Of a stretch of 64,000 nt of DNA, positions 55,424 through 64,000 are shown in pieces (within the stretch, counting starts at the first letter, position 1; every line of letters begins with the position of its first letter). This DNA comes from CAZYJR01 sp964647905. Its GTDB lineage: Bacteria > Desulfobacterota > DSM-4660 > Desulfatiglandales > HGW-15. The position numbers and the translations under genes were made by a program. The stretch covers positions 1 to 64,000 of the forward strand of contig CAZYJR010000006.1 of the NCBI GenBank assembly GCA_964647905.1, written 5' to 3'. Below the pieces are notes generated by a model. The model had not been told where the DNA came from. It did no database searches and saw only the letters and a program-made list of their open reading frames with translations.

Positions 55424-57137
55424 TGCTCCCCGCCTCACGCCTGAACAGCCCCTGTATAAACCGCCCCAGCGAATGGACCAGCGTGAAAAGCGCCGGGATC
55501 AAGACCAGGGTGAAGACCGCGGATAGCACAAACGCGCCTATGACCACGGATCCCAGGCCGCGATAGAGCTCCGAGCCCGCTCCCGGGAAGAAGACCAGCG
55601 GCGACATGCCCAGAGCGCTGGTGGCGGTGCTCATGAAGATGGGCCGCACCCTGATCCTCACGGCCTCCCGCACAGCGGCCGCCGCGTCCAGGCCGCTTTG
55701 CCGGATAAAACCCAGGGACTGGTGCACTATGAGAATGGCGTTGTTCACCACGATACCCACCAGGATCACGAAGCCCAGCATTGTGAGGATGTCCATGGGC
55801 TGCTCCGCGAGAAAGCAGTTGACCGCCCAGAGCCCCACGAACCCCCCGGCCGCCGCCAGGGGCACGCTGAAGCGTATCACCAGGGGGTAGAAGAAGTTCT
55901 CAAATAGGGCCGCCATCAGGAGATAAGTGATCACCACCGCCAGGACGAAGTTCCAGGCCAGGGCCTCCCTGGTGCGCGTGAGGTCGTCCGCGGTGCCCGT
56001 GAGCCGTACGTCGTAGGCGGTCCCCAGGTCCCTGCGCCCCCGCATGGGCTCGAGGATCCCGCCTTGCACCTCGGCCATGGCCCGCTCCATGGAGATCTCC
56101 GAAGGCGGTATGATGCGCACCACGATGGCCCGCTGCTGCTCCAAGTGTTTGATTCGGCTGGGGCCCGCCACAAGCTCCAGGCTGCTCACCGAGTTGAGGG
56201 GCACAAGCCCCCCTTGGGGCGCATGGGTCAGCTCCTTCACCACAAAGACCACGGCCCCGCCCGAGCCCAGGACCAGTGCGTCCTTGGGCACCAGGAGCCG
56301 CTCCTCGGCCCGAGCCGCAGGGAACTCCACCTCGCACGCCATGCCCGCGAGGACGGAGCCCTCCGGGTTGGGTACGGCCACCTCCACCGGGAAGGTGCGG
56401 GAGCGCCTGTCTCCCTGCGGGATCACGGCCCGCACCGTCCCGCTGAACTCTTCACCCTCGGCCGTTCCGGGGAAGCGCAAGGCCGCCTCCTTTCCCGGCT
56501 CCACGAACCGGACGTATCTCTCCGGCACCGGCACCCTCACCACCATGGGGTCCATGTCCACCAGCTCGGCCACAGGGCCGCCCTCCCCGACCCACTGGCC
56601 CACCTCGGTATGCTCCTCCTAGACGATACCCCCGAACGGGGCCCTGACCGTGCACCCCTCGAGGTCATTCCGGATCGCCCCTATCCTGGCCTCCAGGGCC
56701 ATCACCCGGAACCTGGCTTCGTCATACGCCTTGCTGGATATGCTCTTCTCCTCGAACAAGGCCTCGGTACGCTCCAGCTCCAGCTCGGCGTTCCCGTACT
56801 CCGCCTGCGCCTCCAGCAGCCGGGCCCTGGCCTGCTCCAGGTCCAGAGCGAGCCTGCTCCTGTCGATCCCGACCAGGACCTGATTTCTCTCCACCGCCCG
56901 GCCGGCCCGGGCCTTCATCTCCACCACCTTGCCCCCCACCTCGGCGGCGACCAGGCTCCTCCTGGACGCCGTGGCGTCCCCCACCAGGGTCACGTGCGGC
57001 CGGACCGCCTTCCTTATGACAATGGCCGTGCGTACCGGCTCGGCCCGCGGCGGTCCTTGATCCTGCGCCGCAGACGTCCCCTGGAGCAGAAGACAAAGCA
57101 GTAAGACGGCCGTTATCGGATAGTCGGCTCTCTTCAT
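55413..57137 (-). pseudogene. Efflux adaptor (MFP) fused to C-terminal half of an RND pump, with in-frame TAG
   Basis: From ATG 57137 a signal-peptide-bearing membrane-fusion protein begins (ITAVLLLCLLLQGTSA, then the coiled hairpin LDLEQARARLLEAQAEYG) up to RAPFGGIV. A TAG stands at 56619-56621. In the same frame it continues GQWVGEGGPVAELVDMDP to VPKDALVLGSGGAVVFVVKE, and then switches directly to the late part of an RND transporter (GLVPLNSVSSLELVAGP; later GFVILVGIVVNNAILIVHQS). About 700 residues of the pump and the end of the adaptor are missing. This is a deletion fusion that later gained a stop, and it cannot work as a pump. Confidence 0.85.
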
Positions 57138-57151
57138 TGCAGCTTTCCGTT

Positions 57152-58753
57152 TCAAGGGGACTTCTGAGCCAGGCAGGCCTTGACGAAGCCGTAGAAGAGG
57201 GGGGCGGGCTCCTCCATCCTGGATTTGAGCTCCGGGTGGGACTGGGTGGCCACGAAGAACCGTCGGTCCGGGAGCTCGATGAACTCCACCAGTCGCCCGT
57301 CGTCCGACAGGCCGGAGAAGACCAATCCCTTTTCCTGGAGGAGCCGGTGATACTCCGGGTTCACTTCATAGCGGTGGCGGTGGCGCTCCGAGGCCTCGGC
57401 CGCATCGTAGAGGGCCCTTATCACCGTCCCCTCCCTGAGGATGGCACGGTATGCACCGAGGCGCATGGTCCCGCCCTTCTCGGTTATCCCTCTCTGCTCC
57501 GGCAGGATATCGATCACCGGGTGGGGGGTGGCGGAGTCGAACTCGGTGGAGTTCGCCCCTTCCAGCCCGCAGACGTTCCGCGCGTACTCGATGACCGCCA
57601 ATTGCAGGCCCAGGCACAGGCCCAGGAAAGGTATGTCCCTCTCTCTCACGGCCCTGATCACGTCTATCTTGCCCTCGGTGCCCCTGGTCCCGAAGCCGCC
57701 CGGCACCACCACGCCGTCCACTCCCCGGAGGCACCCGGTGTCCTTGAGCTCCGATGTCTCCACCCATCTGAGGTCGATCCTGGCGCGGAGGTGCGCGGCG
57801 CAGTGGTTGAAGGCCTCTATGATGGATGCGTACGAGTCCTCCAGCCTGGTGTACTTCCCGCACATGGCCACGGTTATCTCCCGGTCCGGGTGCCTGAGGT
57901 TCTCGATATACTCCCGCCACCTGCCCAGGACCGGGGGGCTATAGATGTTGAGCTTCTTGTGGAGGATCTCCGAGAGCCCCTCCCCTTCGAAAATCAGGGG
58001 TATCTCGTAGATGTCCTCCACGTCCAGGCCGGTGATCACCGCCTCCGGTGCCACGTCGCAGAAGTTGGCGATCTTTCGCTTGATCTCCGGGGTCAGGTAG
58101 TCCCGGCAGCGGCCGATGATGATGTCCGGGAATATGCCCCTCTGCTTGAGGAGATTCACGCTCTGCTGGGTGGGCTTTGACTTCTGCTCGTTCACCCCGT
58201 GGGGGATGGGTACATAGGTGAGATGGACGTAGACTATGTTCTCCCGGCCCACGTCCTCCTTCATCTGGCGCATGGCCTCCAGGAAGAGCTCGTTTTCTAT
58301 GTCCCCCACCGTCCCGCCGATCTCCACGATGACCAGGCCGGCCGACTCCTCCCGGGCTATCTCGAATATGTGCTCCTTGATGATGTCGGTCACGTGCGGG
58401 ATGTACTGGACGGTCTTGCCCAGGTAGTCGCCCCGCCTCTCCTTCTGCCTGACCATGTCGAAGACCTTGCCCATGGTCAGGTTCCACTTGGACTTGCAGG
58501 TCACGCCCACGAAGCGCTCGTAGTGACCGAAGTCCATGTCCACCTCTCCGCCGTCGTCTAGCACGAAGACCTCGCCGTGCTCGTAAGGGTTCATGGTGCC
58601 CGGGTCCACGTTGAGGTACCCGTCGCACTTGATCAGAACCACCTTCAGGCGGGAGGAAAGGAGGTGGCCGATGGAGGCCGCGGCTATACCCTTTCCTAGG
58701 CCCGAGAGGACGCCTCCTGTGACTATGACGAATTGGGTCGGGGTCTTGGTCAA
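57152..58753 (-). CDS. pyrG: CTP synthase
   Basis: The enzyme (533 residues) makes CTP from UTP, ATP and glutamine. The synthetase domain starts FVIVTGGVLSGLGKGIAAAS near 8-27 and contains KCDGYLNVDPGTMNPYEHGE near 39-58. The glutaminase domain has its nucleophile Cys in FLGLCLGLQLAVIEYA near 378 and catalytic His-x-Glu in VATQSHPELKSR near 510. Length is normal. CTP is also the donor for CMP-nonulosonate synthesis, but no operon link to that locus is seen. It is the gene upstream of the broken pump (14-base gap). Confidence 0.96.
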   Translation of the reverse strand: MTKTPTQFVIVTGGVLSGLGKGIAAASIGHLLSSRLKVVLIKCDGYLNVDPGTMNPYEHGEVFVLDDGGEVDMDFGHYERFVGVTCKSKWNLTMGKVFDMVRQKERRGDYLGKTVQYIPHVTDIIKEHIFEIAREESAGLVIVEIGGTVGDIENELFLEAMRQMKEDVGRENIVYVHLTYVPIPHGVNEQKSKPTQQSVNLLKQRGIFPDIIIGRCRDYLTPEIKRKIANFCDVAPEAVITGLDVEDIYEIPLIFEGEGLSEILHKKLNIYSPPVLGRWREYIENLRHPDREITVAMCGKYTRLEDSYASIIEAFNHCAAHLRARIDLRWVETSELKDTGCLRGVDGVVVPGGFGTRGTEGKIDVIRAVRERDIPFLGLCLGLQLAVIEYARNVCGLEGANSTEFDSATPHPVIDILPEQRGITEKGGTMRLGAYRAILREGTVIRALYDAAEASERHRHRYEVNPEYHRLLQEKGLVFSGLSDDGRLVEFIELPDRRFFVATQSHPELKSRMEEPAPLFYGFVKACLAQKSP

Positions 58754-58940
58754 TTCGCTCTCCGCACACCATGGGGGTGTGCCGCAGGGGTGAGTCGAGT
58801 TCCTGTATCGGTCCCAGAATGTAAAGCCATCCGACCGGACCAGTCAAGCCGAAACAAGGGGCCGGCCCGCCCGGAAGACCGGCGCAGCCCGGCCGTAAAC
58901 ACAATATATGCAACCAGGCCGCCTTCACATACAATATATC

Positions 58941-58970
58941 TTGACATCGAGCAAGGCATGCGTGTACATT
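58941..58970 (+). promoter_or_regulatory. Candidate promoter for the response regulator
   Basis: TTGACA (58941-58946), an 18-base spacer and TACATT (58965-58970) lie about 30 bases before the ATG at 59000, with GGGAGG as ribosome site. The 246-base divergent gap to pyrG holds no other feature that I can support, apart from two ACAATATAT direct repeats. Confidence 0.4.
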
Positions 58971-58999
58971 GACGGCTCATACAAACCGGGAGGAAACCG

Positions 59000-59431
59000 A
59001 TGGAAGAAAGTCTCAGGGTCTTGGTGGTCGACGACGATCCCGCGGTCACCGAGCTGATAGTGGAAGGGCTCAGGATACAGGGCCTGGCCCGGGTGGACAA
59101 GGCCGCGGAGGGGCGGGAGGCGGTGGAGAAATACCGGAACTTCTCCCCCCACCTGGTCATAATGGACCTTGCCATGCCCGTAATGGACGGCTACCAGGCA
59201 TCCCTCGAGATAAAGTCCATGGACCCGGACGCACGCATCGTCGTGCTGACCGGCAACCCGGGAGATCCCAGGGCCCGGAGGATACTCTCGGAAGGCCTGG
59301 CCGAAGCGCTCTTCCGGAAACCGCTGCGGTTGAAGGACCTCGGCCGGATCGTCCGCAAACACGCGGCTCGGCCCTCACCGCCCGGGCTCATCCCGATCAC
59401 CTGCGCCCCGAACCTGAGCCCGGCGGTCTAG
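59000..59431 (+). CDS. Receiver-only response regulator (CheY-like)
   Basis: The protein has 143 residues. The receiver fold is complete: acidic pair LVVDDDP near 8-14, phosphorylation Asp in LVIMDLAMPVMDG near 54-66, Thr in VLTGNPG near 84 and Lys in FRKPLRL near 106. No output domain follows; the last 25 residues are Pro-rich. Such proteins act through protein contact, as CheY does. No histidine kinase is in view. It lies 55 bases ahead of der on the same strand. Confidence 0.88.
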   Translation: MEESLRVLVVDDDPAVTELIVEGLRIQGLARVDKAAEGREAVEKYRNFSPHLVIMDLAMPVMDGYQASLEIKSMDPDARIVVLTGNPGDPRARRILSEGLAEALFRKPLRLKDLGRIVRKHAARPSPPGLIPITCAPNLSPAV

Positions 59432-59486
59432 CCCGGCGGCCCGGCGCGCGCAGTCCGGGATTGAAAGACCCCGAGAAGCCCCCCGA

Positions 59487-60809
59487 ATGACCACTCCAGT
59501 GATCGCCATAGTAGGGCGCCCCAACGTGGGCAAATCCACCTTCTTCAACCGCCTCACCAGGTCCAGGGACGCCCTGGTGGACGACCGGCCGGGAGTGACC
59601 CGGGACCGGCTCTACGCCGAGATCCGGTGGAACGGGATCCCCCTTCAACTGGTGGACACCGGCGGGCTTGCCCTGATGGAGAGAGGCGCGCTGACCGAGC
59701 GGGTGAGGGGCCAGGTAATGGAGGCCGTGGACCAGGCCGACCGGATCGTCTTCATGGTCGACGGCCGCAGAGGATTGGTGCCCGAGGACCGCGAGATCGC
59801 ACACATCCTGAGAAAGGCGCGGAAAAGCGTTTTCCTGGCGGTGAACAAGCTGGACGGACCGGAGCACGACGACCTGGCCCTTGAGTTCTTCGAGCTGGGT
59901 CTGGGCGAGGCCCATCCCCTGTCCGCCGAGCACGGCTACGGCGTGAGGGGCCTGATGGACGAGGTGGTCAAGGGCCTCCCGGTCGAGGAAAAGGAGAGCG
60001 AGCCCCAAAGGATACGGGTCGCGGTGCTCGGGAAGCCCAACGCGGGCAAGTCCTCCCTCATAAACCGCATACTGGGAATGGAGAGGCTCCTGGTGAGCGA
60101 CCAGCCCGGGACCACCAGGGACTCGGTGGACACCGCCTTGAGCCTCCGGGGCAGGGACTATCTGCTGATCGACACGGCAGGGCTCAGGAGGAGGTCCAAG
60201 GTCAGGGACAAGCTGGACAAGTTCAGCATGATAAAGACCCTGAGGAGCCTGGACCGCTCCCACGCCGCCCTCGTGCTCGTGGACGCCGCCGAGGGGGTCA
60301 CGGAGCAGGACGCGCGCATATGCGGCTTTGCTCTGGAGAGAGGCCGCGCACTGGTCCTGGTCGTCAACAAGTGGGACCTGGTCAAGGGCGATCCGGGGCG
60401 CCGGAGGGAGCTGGCCGGCTCCATGGACTCCAGGCTCGGGTTCGCCTCGTTCGCCCCCAGGGTCCGCCTATCGGCGCTCACCGGGGAGGGGGTGGAAAAG
60501 GTGTTCCAATGCATCGAGGAGATCTGGGAGCCCTTTTCCCGGAGGGTGGGGACCGGGGAGCTCAACCGGGCCGTGGGGGAAATCCTCTCGGAGAAGCCGC
60601 CGCCCAGGGGCGGCGGGGGCCGGGTGAAGCTCTACTACGCGACCCAGACCTCCACCCGCCCGCCCACGTTCGTGGTCTTTGTGAACCGCCCCGAGTCTCT
60701 CCATGAGTCCTACAGGCGGTTCCTTGCCAACCGGATCAAGGAGAGCTTCGGCCTGGAAAGAGTCCCGGTGCGGATCCGCTTCAGGCGCCGGGAGAGCAGG
60801 AAGGGCTAG
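59487..60809 (+). CDS. der: Ribosome biogenesis GTPase Der (EngA)
   Basis: The protein has 440 residues with two GTPase domains in tandem. The first P-loop is VGRPNVGKSTFFNRLTRSRD near 8-27 with DTGG (G3) and NKLD (G4), and the second is LGKPNAGKSSLINRILGMER near 182 with DTAG and NKWD. A KH-like domain ends the protein (FVVFVNRPESLHESYRRFLA). It acts in assembly of the 50S ribosomal subunit. An ordinary housekeeping gene, convergent with the MotB-like pair. Confidence 0.96.
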   Translation: MTTPVIAIVGRPNVGKSTFFNRLTRSRDALVDDRPGVTRDRLYAEIRWNGIPLQLVDTGGLALMERGALTERVRGQVMEAVDQADRIVFMVDGRRGLVPEDREIAHILRKARKSVFLAVNKLDGPEHDDLALEFFELGLGEAHPLSAEHGYGVRGLMDEVVKGLPVEEKESEPQRIRVAVLGKPNAGKSSLINRILGMERLLVSDQPGTTRDSVDTALSLRGRDYLLIDTAGLRRRSKVRDKLDKFSMIKTLRSLDRSHAALVLVDAAEGVTEQDARICGFALERGRALVLVVNKWDLVKGDPGRRRELAGSMDSRLGFASFAPRVRLSALTGEGVEKVFQCIEEIWEPFSRRVGTGELNRAVGEILSEKPPPRGGGGRVKLYYATQTSTRPPTFVVFVNRPESLHESYRRFLANRIKESFGLERVPVRIRFRRRESRKG

Positions 60810-60819
60810 GGGCCGGGGG

Positions 60820-61572
60820 TCAGAAGTACTTCTTGTTCTTGAATATAACCTCCACCCTGCGGTTGGCGGCAAGGGCCTCGGGCGAGTCCCCCTCGGCCCT
60901 CGGCTTGAGCGGCCCGTACCCGCCGAGAGCGATCGCCGCGCCCTCCAGGCCCTTCTCCTTTACCAGGTAGTCCATCACCGCCGCGGCCCTTGCCAGGGAG
61001 AGCTCTCTGTTGGAGCCGTAGGGGCCGCCGCGAACGGGCCTTTCATCCGTGTGCCCGTCTATGTAGATCTGGTAATCCGTATACTCCATGAACCTGGCGA
61101 GCTTCTCCAAGACCGGCTCCATGTCCTCGCGGAGCTCGGCGCTTCCGGTCTCGAAGAGGAGCTCGTGGCCGAAGACCAGCTTGAAGCCCTCCTTGAAGTA
61201 CTCGACCTCCAGCCGCCCCCCGACGGTCTTGAGGAGCTCCTGCTCCATATCCGCGGTCAAGTCCTCCATCGGGTCCTCGGCCTTTCGCACCACCAGGGCG
61301 TCCTTGAGCTTCTGGGTGATCCCCTGGATCAGGACCTCCCTGGGCTGGTATATCTCGCCGTACTCCTTGAAAAGCAGTATCCCGCAACTGCTGGTGAAGT
61401 TGGAGAACATGCTCTTGAGCTTGCGGTCGTCCATGGAGGACATGGAGAGCAGGAGCACGAAGAACGTGAGCAGCAGAGTGGAGAGATCCGAGAAGGTCAC
61501 CATCCACCCGGCCGGCCCCGAGCGGCGCTCCTCCTCGGTCCTTGGCTTCAACTCTTCGGTCGCTTCACTCAT
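60820..61572 (-). CDS. MotB-like protein with OmpA peptidoglycan-binding domain, copy 2
   Basis: The protein has 250 residues. One membrane segment (WMVTFSDLSTLLLTFFVLLL near 23-42) carries an Asp at the position of the MotB proton-path residue. The C-terminal OmpA/MotB domain binds peptidoglycan (IYIDGHTDERPVRGGPYGSN near 166-185). It overlaps its upstream sister gene by 8 bases. MotB proteins need a MotA-type partner; none is in the window. Confidence 0.87.
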   Translation of the reverse strand: MSEATEELKPRTEEERRSGPAGWMVTFSDLSTLLLTFFVLLLSMSSMDDRKLKSMFSNFTSSCGILLFKEYGEIYQPREVLIQGITQKLKDALVVRKAEDPMEDLTADMEQELLKTVGGRLEVEYFKEGFKLVFGHELLFETGSAELREDMEPVLEKLARFMEYTDYQIYIDGHTDERPVRGGPYGSNRELSLARAAAVMDYLVKEKGLEGAAIALGGYGPLKPRAEGDSPEALAANRRVEVIFKNKKYF

Positions 61573-62365
61573 TCATGCCTCCGGGCATGCGGAAGAGGAA
61601 CCCCTTGAAGTCCAGGACCGGCTCCCCGCGGCCCTCCTCCCTCAGCCTGTAGGGGACCTCCTCGTCGAAGTCCAATATCACTTGAACCTGCCGGTTGAGC
61701 ACCGCCTTTCTCAGAGCGTCCCTGTTGCGCTTGGGGTTGGTCCCGAAGCCGTGGGCCACCATCCTGCCGCTCGAAAGAGAGCTCTCCTCCATGAATCGCC
61801 TGAGGACCGCGAGGGCCCGCCTGGAGGAAAGGAGCATGGCGGCGCGCGAGGGGTCCTGCTCGAACACCGTCTCGGAGTGGGCCGTATAGCCCCTGAGCTC
61901 CACCAGCGAGGGCTCGTCCCGGGCGAGGATGCGGCCCAGCTCTCTCAGGAAGTCGGCCGAGCCCGGCCTCAACTCGCTCGAGCTCTCTTGGAAGAGGAGC
62001 TTGTTCCCCAGGGTGAGGACCACCCTGTCCGCCTCCTTGACCACCTCGACGTCCTCCTCGAGCGCGTTTTTCAGCACCACGTTCTGGAGCTTCTCCAGAG
62101 TGATGTCCTCCTTCTTCAGAGGCGCGGAGCTGAGGGTGATGTTGGTCCCGTCAGGGCTCCCTATGATGGACTGAGCCCCCGGCTTGAACCCGAAGGCGCC
62201 CACCAGGGAGTTGAGCGCCAGGCGCTTGTTCTTCTCGTTCACCGTGGCGATGCTCAAAAGAAGCACGAAAAAGGTAAGAAGAAGCGTGGTAAGATCCGTG
62301 TACGTGGTCATCCACGTATTCGTGCTCGGGATTTCCCTCTTGTTGTTCTTCTTGATCAAACCCAC
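61565..62365 (-). CDS. MotB-like protein, copy 1
   Basis: The protein has 266 residues. The membrane segment is NTWMTTYTDLTTLLLTFFVL near 16-35, with the Asp in YTD, the position that carries protons in MotB. The OmpA-like C-terminus is more divergent: VELRGYTAHSETVF near 163-176 keeps the strand, but the GHTD signature of copy 2 is replaced. The start is 10 bases past where a good ribosome site is not obvious. The pair may form a heterodimeric stator or serve gliding or another envelope motor. A motA gene would normally precede the pair and is not present here. Confidence 0.83.
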   Translation of the reverse strand: MGLIKKNNKREIPSTNTWMTTYTDLTTLLLTFFVLLLSIATVNEKNKRLALNSLVGAFGFKPGAQSIIGSPDGTNITLSSAPLKKEDITLEKLQNVVLKNALEEDVEVVKEADRVVLTLGNKLLFQESSSELRPGSADFLRELGRILARDEPSLVELRGYTAHSETVFEQDPSRAAMLLSSRRALAVLRRFMEESSLSSGRMVAHGFGTNPKRNRDALRKAVLNRQVQVILDFDEEVPYRLREEGRGEPVLDFKGFLFRMPGGMNE

Positions 62366-62661
62366 TTGGTCCGGAGCCTCCGGAGGTCGGGGAAAGGCGT
62401 CAATTTTCCCGCCCCATGCGTCAATCGGACGGATACACCCCCCGCTTCAACGCGCCCGGGCCGGGGCGGGGACGAGCCCTGGAACGCAGGGCCGGCGCTT
62501 GCACGAGCCGGGATTCCCTGCTTAGTCAACAAGCAACAAGCATGCCACCCGCCCCGCCCCGGGTGCCGGTTGACAGGCATTGCATGGTTGATTAATCATT
62601 GAGTCCGATAACGGGAATGATTGCAGGGACTCGCAACCACAAAAGGGGGGCAAGAAAAACC
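62366..62661. other. Divergent intergenic region of the MotB-like pair and the cyclophilin-like gene
   Basis: No gene is supported in these 296 bases. A TTGACA (62570-62575) followed by the palindrome TGATTAATCA (62589-62598) could be a promoter and operator for the plus-strand gene at 62662. A short direct repeat CAACAAG occurs twice near 62527. Confidence 0.35.
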
Positions 62662-63036
62662 ATGGAGATCAGGATAACAGCGGGAGACCTCACAATGACC
62701 GGCGAGCTGGACGAGACGCCCACGGCCCGGGAGATAGCCGGCGCGCTTCCCATCACGACCCCATTCAACACCTGGGGCGAGGAGATCTACTTCTCGGTGC
62801 CGGTGGACTCCGGGTTGGACCATACGGCGCGGGAGGTGGTGGAGCCGGGCGACCTGGGCTACTGGCCGGACGGCCGGGCCTTCTGCATCTTCTTCGGGCA
62901 GACGCCGATGAGCTCGCCCGGGAAGATAGTCCCGGCGAGCGCGGTGAACATCATAGGGAGAGTCCACGGGGACCCGGAGCTTTTCAAGGGAGTGATGGAT
63001 GCGGCCGAGATAACCGTGGCCCCGGCCGAGGGCTGA
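62662..63036 (+). CDS. Cyclophilin-like fold protein (TM1367/DUF369 type)
   Basis: The start at 62662 gives MEIRITAGDLTMTGELDETP and 124 residues. The family pattern is ALPITTPFNTWGEEIYFSVP near 27-46 and GDLGYWPDGRAFCIFFGQTP near 67-86. These proteins share the cyclophilin barrel but not the known isomerase residues, and their function is unresolved. The gene stands alone and is convergent with the amidohydrolase. Confidence 0.87.
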   Translation: MEIRITAGDLTMTGELDETPTAREIAGALPITTPFNTWGEEIYFSVPVDSGLDHTAREVVEPGDLGYWPDGRAFCIFFGQTPMSSPGKIVPASAVNIIGRVHGDPELFKGVMDAAEITVAPAEG

Positions 63037-63045
63037 TCCCGGGGG

Positions 63046-63888
63046 TCAAGGGAGGCCGTAGACCGAGGCGGCGTTGCCGCCCGTCACCATTTCCACGGCC
63101 CCCGGGGGGAGCCCGGCCTGAACGAGCTCGGAGAGGTAGCGCTCCGCCTTGATCAGGGGGTAGTCCGAGCCGAAGAGGATGCGGTCGAACCCGGCGATCT
63201 CGCCCGCTATCCTGTAGATGTCCGGGCGGTAGAGAAAAGGGGAGGCGGCGGTGTCGAACCACACGTTCCCGAGGACGTCCCCCACCTCCCGCTTGAGGAG
63301 GGCGTAGAATACAAGCCCCCCACCCCAGTGGGCCAGTATGATGCGGTTTCGCGGGTGGTCGCGGAGAAAGCCGTAGAGGTCCGCGAGGTCCATGGGGGTC
63401 TTTCCGGGGTAGCGGTGGCCGACGGGCTCATTGGTGTGGAGCAGCACCGGGGCGTCACGATCTTCACACAGGGCCATGACCTCGCCCAGTACGGGCAGGG
63501 AGCGGAAGGCGGCACCGGAGTGGTAGAGGGCCAGCTCGCCCACGCCCGATAGACCGGCCTCCAGGCACCTTTGCACCTCCCCGAGGCAGCCCGGGGAGGA
63601 AAGCGAGGCGCAGCAGAGCCCGGTGAGCCTCTGCGGCGCACTCTCCACGGATTCCAGGACATAGTCGTTGTGCCTGCGGAAGCGCTCCTCGCTCTCCCAG
63701 GGAAAGCCGAAGATCACGGCGCGCTCCACGCCGGCGCGGTCCATGTCCCTCAGGAGCTCATCCCTGCCGGCCATGGGCGATGCCGGGTCCTTGTAAAGGC
63801 GCTCGAAGGCCGGCTCCCCCTGGAAGTGCCTTCCCCTGGAGTCCCTGAAATCGCGGGGGAAGACGTGGGCGTGGGCGTCTATTATCAT
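63046..63888 (-). CDS. Amidohydrolase 2 family metal-dependent hydrolase
   Basis: The protein has 280 residues of the ACMSD/amidohydrolase 2 type. Metal-binding residues are in IIDAHAHVFP (2-11), LLHTNEPVGH near 147, RIILAHWGGG near 181 and GSDYPLIKAE near 241. Family members hydrolyse or decarboxylate cyclic or aromatic acids. It lies 12 bases before the TlpA-like gene end, so the two are probably in one operon. The substrate is unknown. Confidence 0.87.
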   Translation of the reverse strand: MIIDAHAHVFPRDFRDSRGRHFQGEPAFERLYKDPASPMAGRDELLRDMDRAGVERAVIFGFPWESEERFRRHNDYVLESVESAPQRLTGLCCASLSSPGCLGEVQRCLEAGLSGVGELALYHSGAAFRSLPVLGEVMALCEDRDAPVLLHTNEPVGHRYPGKTPMDLADLYGFLRDHPRNRIILAHWGGGLVFYALLKREVGDVLGNVWFDTAASPFLYRPDIYRIAGEIAGFDRILFGSDYPLIKAERYLSELVQAGLPPGAVEMVTGGNAASVYGLP

Positions 63889-63900
63889 GCCGAACGCCGC

Positions 63901-64000
63901 TCAGAGGAGCTTTTTCAGGGACTTTTCGATCGCCCCGGGGGTGAACCCCACGTGCTTGGCCGTTATGCGCCCCTCCCGGTCGACCACGAACATGGTGGGG
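63901..64000 (-). CDS. TlpA/ResA-like thioredoxin protein, C-terminal end (cut by window edge)
   Basis: The visible 32 codons read PTMFVVDREGRITAKHVGFT to a stop at 63901. PTxFVVDxxGxI is the cis-Pro region and final strands of TlpA/ResA-type thiol-disulfide oxidoreductases. The active-site CxxC is off the window. It is directly upstream of the amidohydrolase in the same orientation. Confidence 0.75.
   Translation of the reverse strand, partial: PTMFVVDREGRITAKHVGFTPGAIEKSLKKLL

Noticed and set aside
56619..56621. TAG as a pyrrolysine codon in the efflux gene
   Set aside because: No Pyl genes are seen, the residue would lie in an ordinary adaptor strand, and the gene is already a deletion fusion. 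A nonsense mutation is simpler.

Overview
The window is GC-rich bacterial DNA, most likely from a Desulfobacterota (deltaproteobacterial) genome. This rests on gene content: an EPS-associated MarR-type regulator next to a YjbH-like protein, adenylylsulfate-reductase-like flavoproteins, a TAXI-type TRAP transporter, a diadenylate cyclase beside pyrE, a bacterial eRF1-like protein and many worn toxin-antitoxin genes. No rRNA is present, and there is one tRNA (Pro, CGG).

Region 1 (1-26.9 kb, almost all minus strand) is a large cell-surface glycan locus. Reading from its promoter end it holds a winged-helix regulator, a specialised NusG paralogue, an NAD-dependent sugar epimerase, and a complete pseudaminic-acid-type nonulosonate pathway (PseB, PseC, PseG-acetyltransferase fusion, PseI, CMP-transferase). 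Added to this are a second NeuB-type synthase, a second acetyltransferase, TWO sets of amidotransferase genes (PseA/WbpG-like + HisH-like + HisF-like), a class III aminotransferase and a Gfo/Idh/MocA dehydrogenase. Downstream lie two polysaccharide-type transferases, an ABC exporter, an asparagine-synthase-like protein and a sulfotransferase cut by the window edge. Most genes are coupled by 4-base ATGA (once TTGA) overlaps. A lone metallophosphoesterase lies on the plus strand.

Region 2 (26.8-32.1 kb) is an EPS or secreted-protein module. It contains a CAP-domain protein with a dockerin-like tail flanked by two copies of a stem-loop element, a Gly/Ala-rich exported peptide, a YjbH-like outer-membrane protein, a lipoprotein and a frameshifted EPS MarR regulator. 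The two regulators and yjbH share a GTTCA-N4/5-TGAAC operator.

Region 3 (32.2-35.5 kb) is a toxin-antitoxin graveyard. MntA is intact, hepT is split by a 174-bp element with an 8-bp target duplication, and there follow an Rpn nuclease fragment, Phd with a truncated PIN toxin, and an AbiEii-like nucleotidyltransferase pair. Dispersed repeats start here.

Region 4 (35.6-44.2 kb), which looks lower in GC and is bracketed by the repeats, is a candidate catabolic island. It holds two tandem AprA-like flavoproteins, each with its own small two-cluster ferredoxin, a fused TRAP permease, a TAXI binding protein, and a FadR-type regulator with a perfect TGGT-N3-ACCA operator.

Region 5 (44.3-64 kb) is more housekeeping: adenine deaminase, a betaine/choline-type ABC importer without its ATPase, a bacterial eRF1-like protein, an EamA exporter, tRNA-Pro, RelBE, diadenylate cyclase, PyrE, a broken adaptor/RND-pump fusion with an in-frame stop, CTP synthase, a receiver-only response regulator, Der GTPase, two MotB-like proteins, a cyclophilin-like protein, an amidohydrolase and the end of a TlpA-like thioredoxin.

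The best candidates for an undescribed system are the double-amidotransferase nonulosonate locus and the paired AprA/AprB-like oxidoreductase with its dedicated transporter. Coordinates were read by eye. Function calls are from recognised family features, not from database searches.
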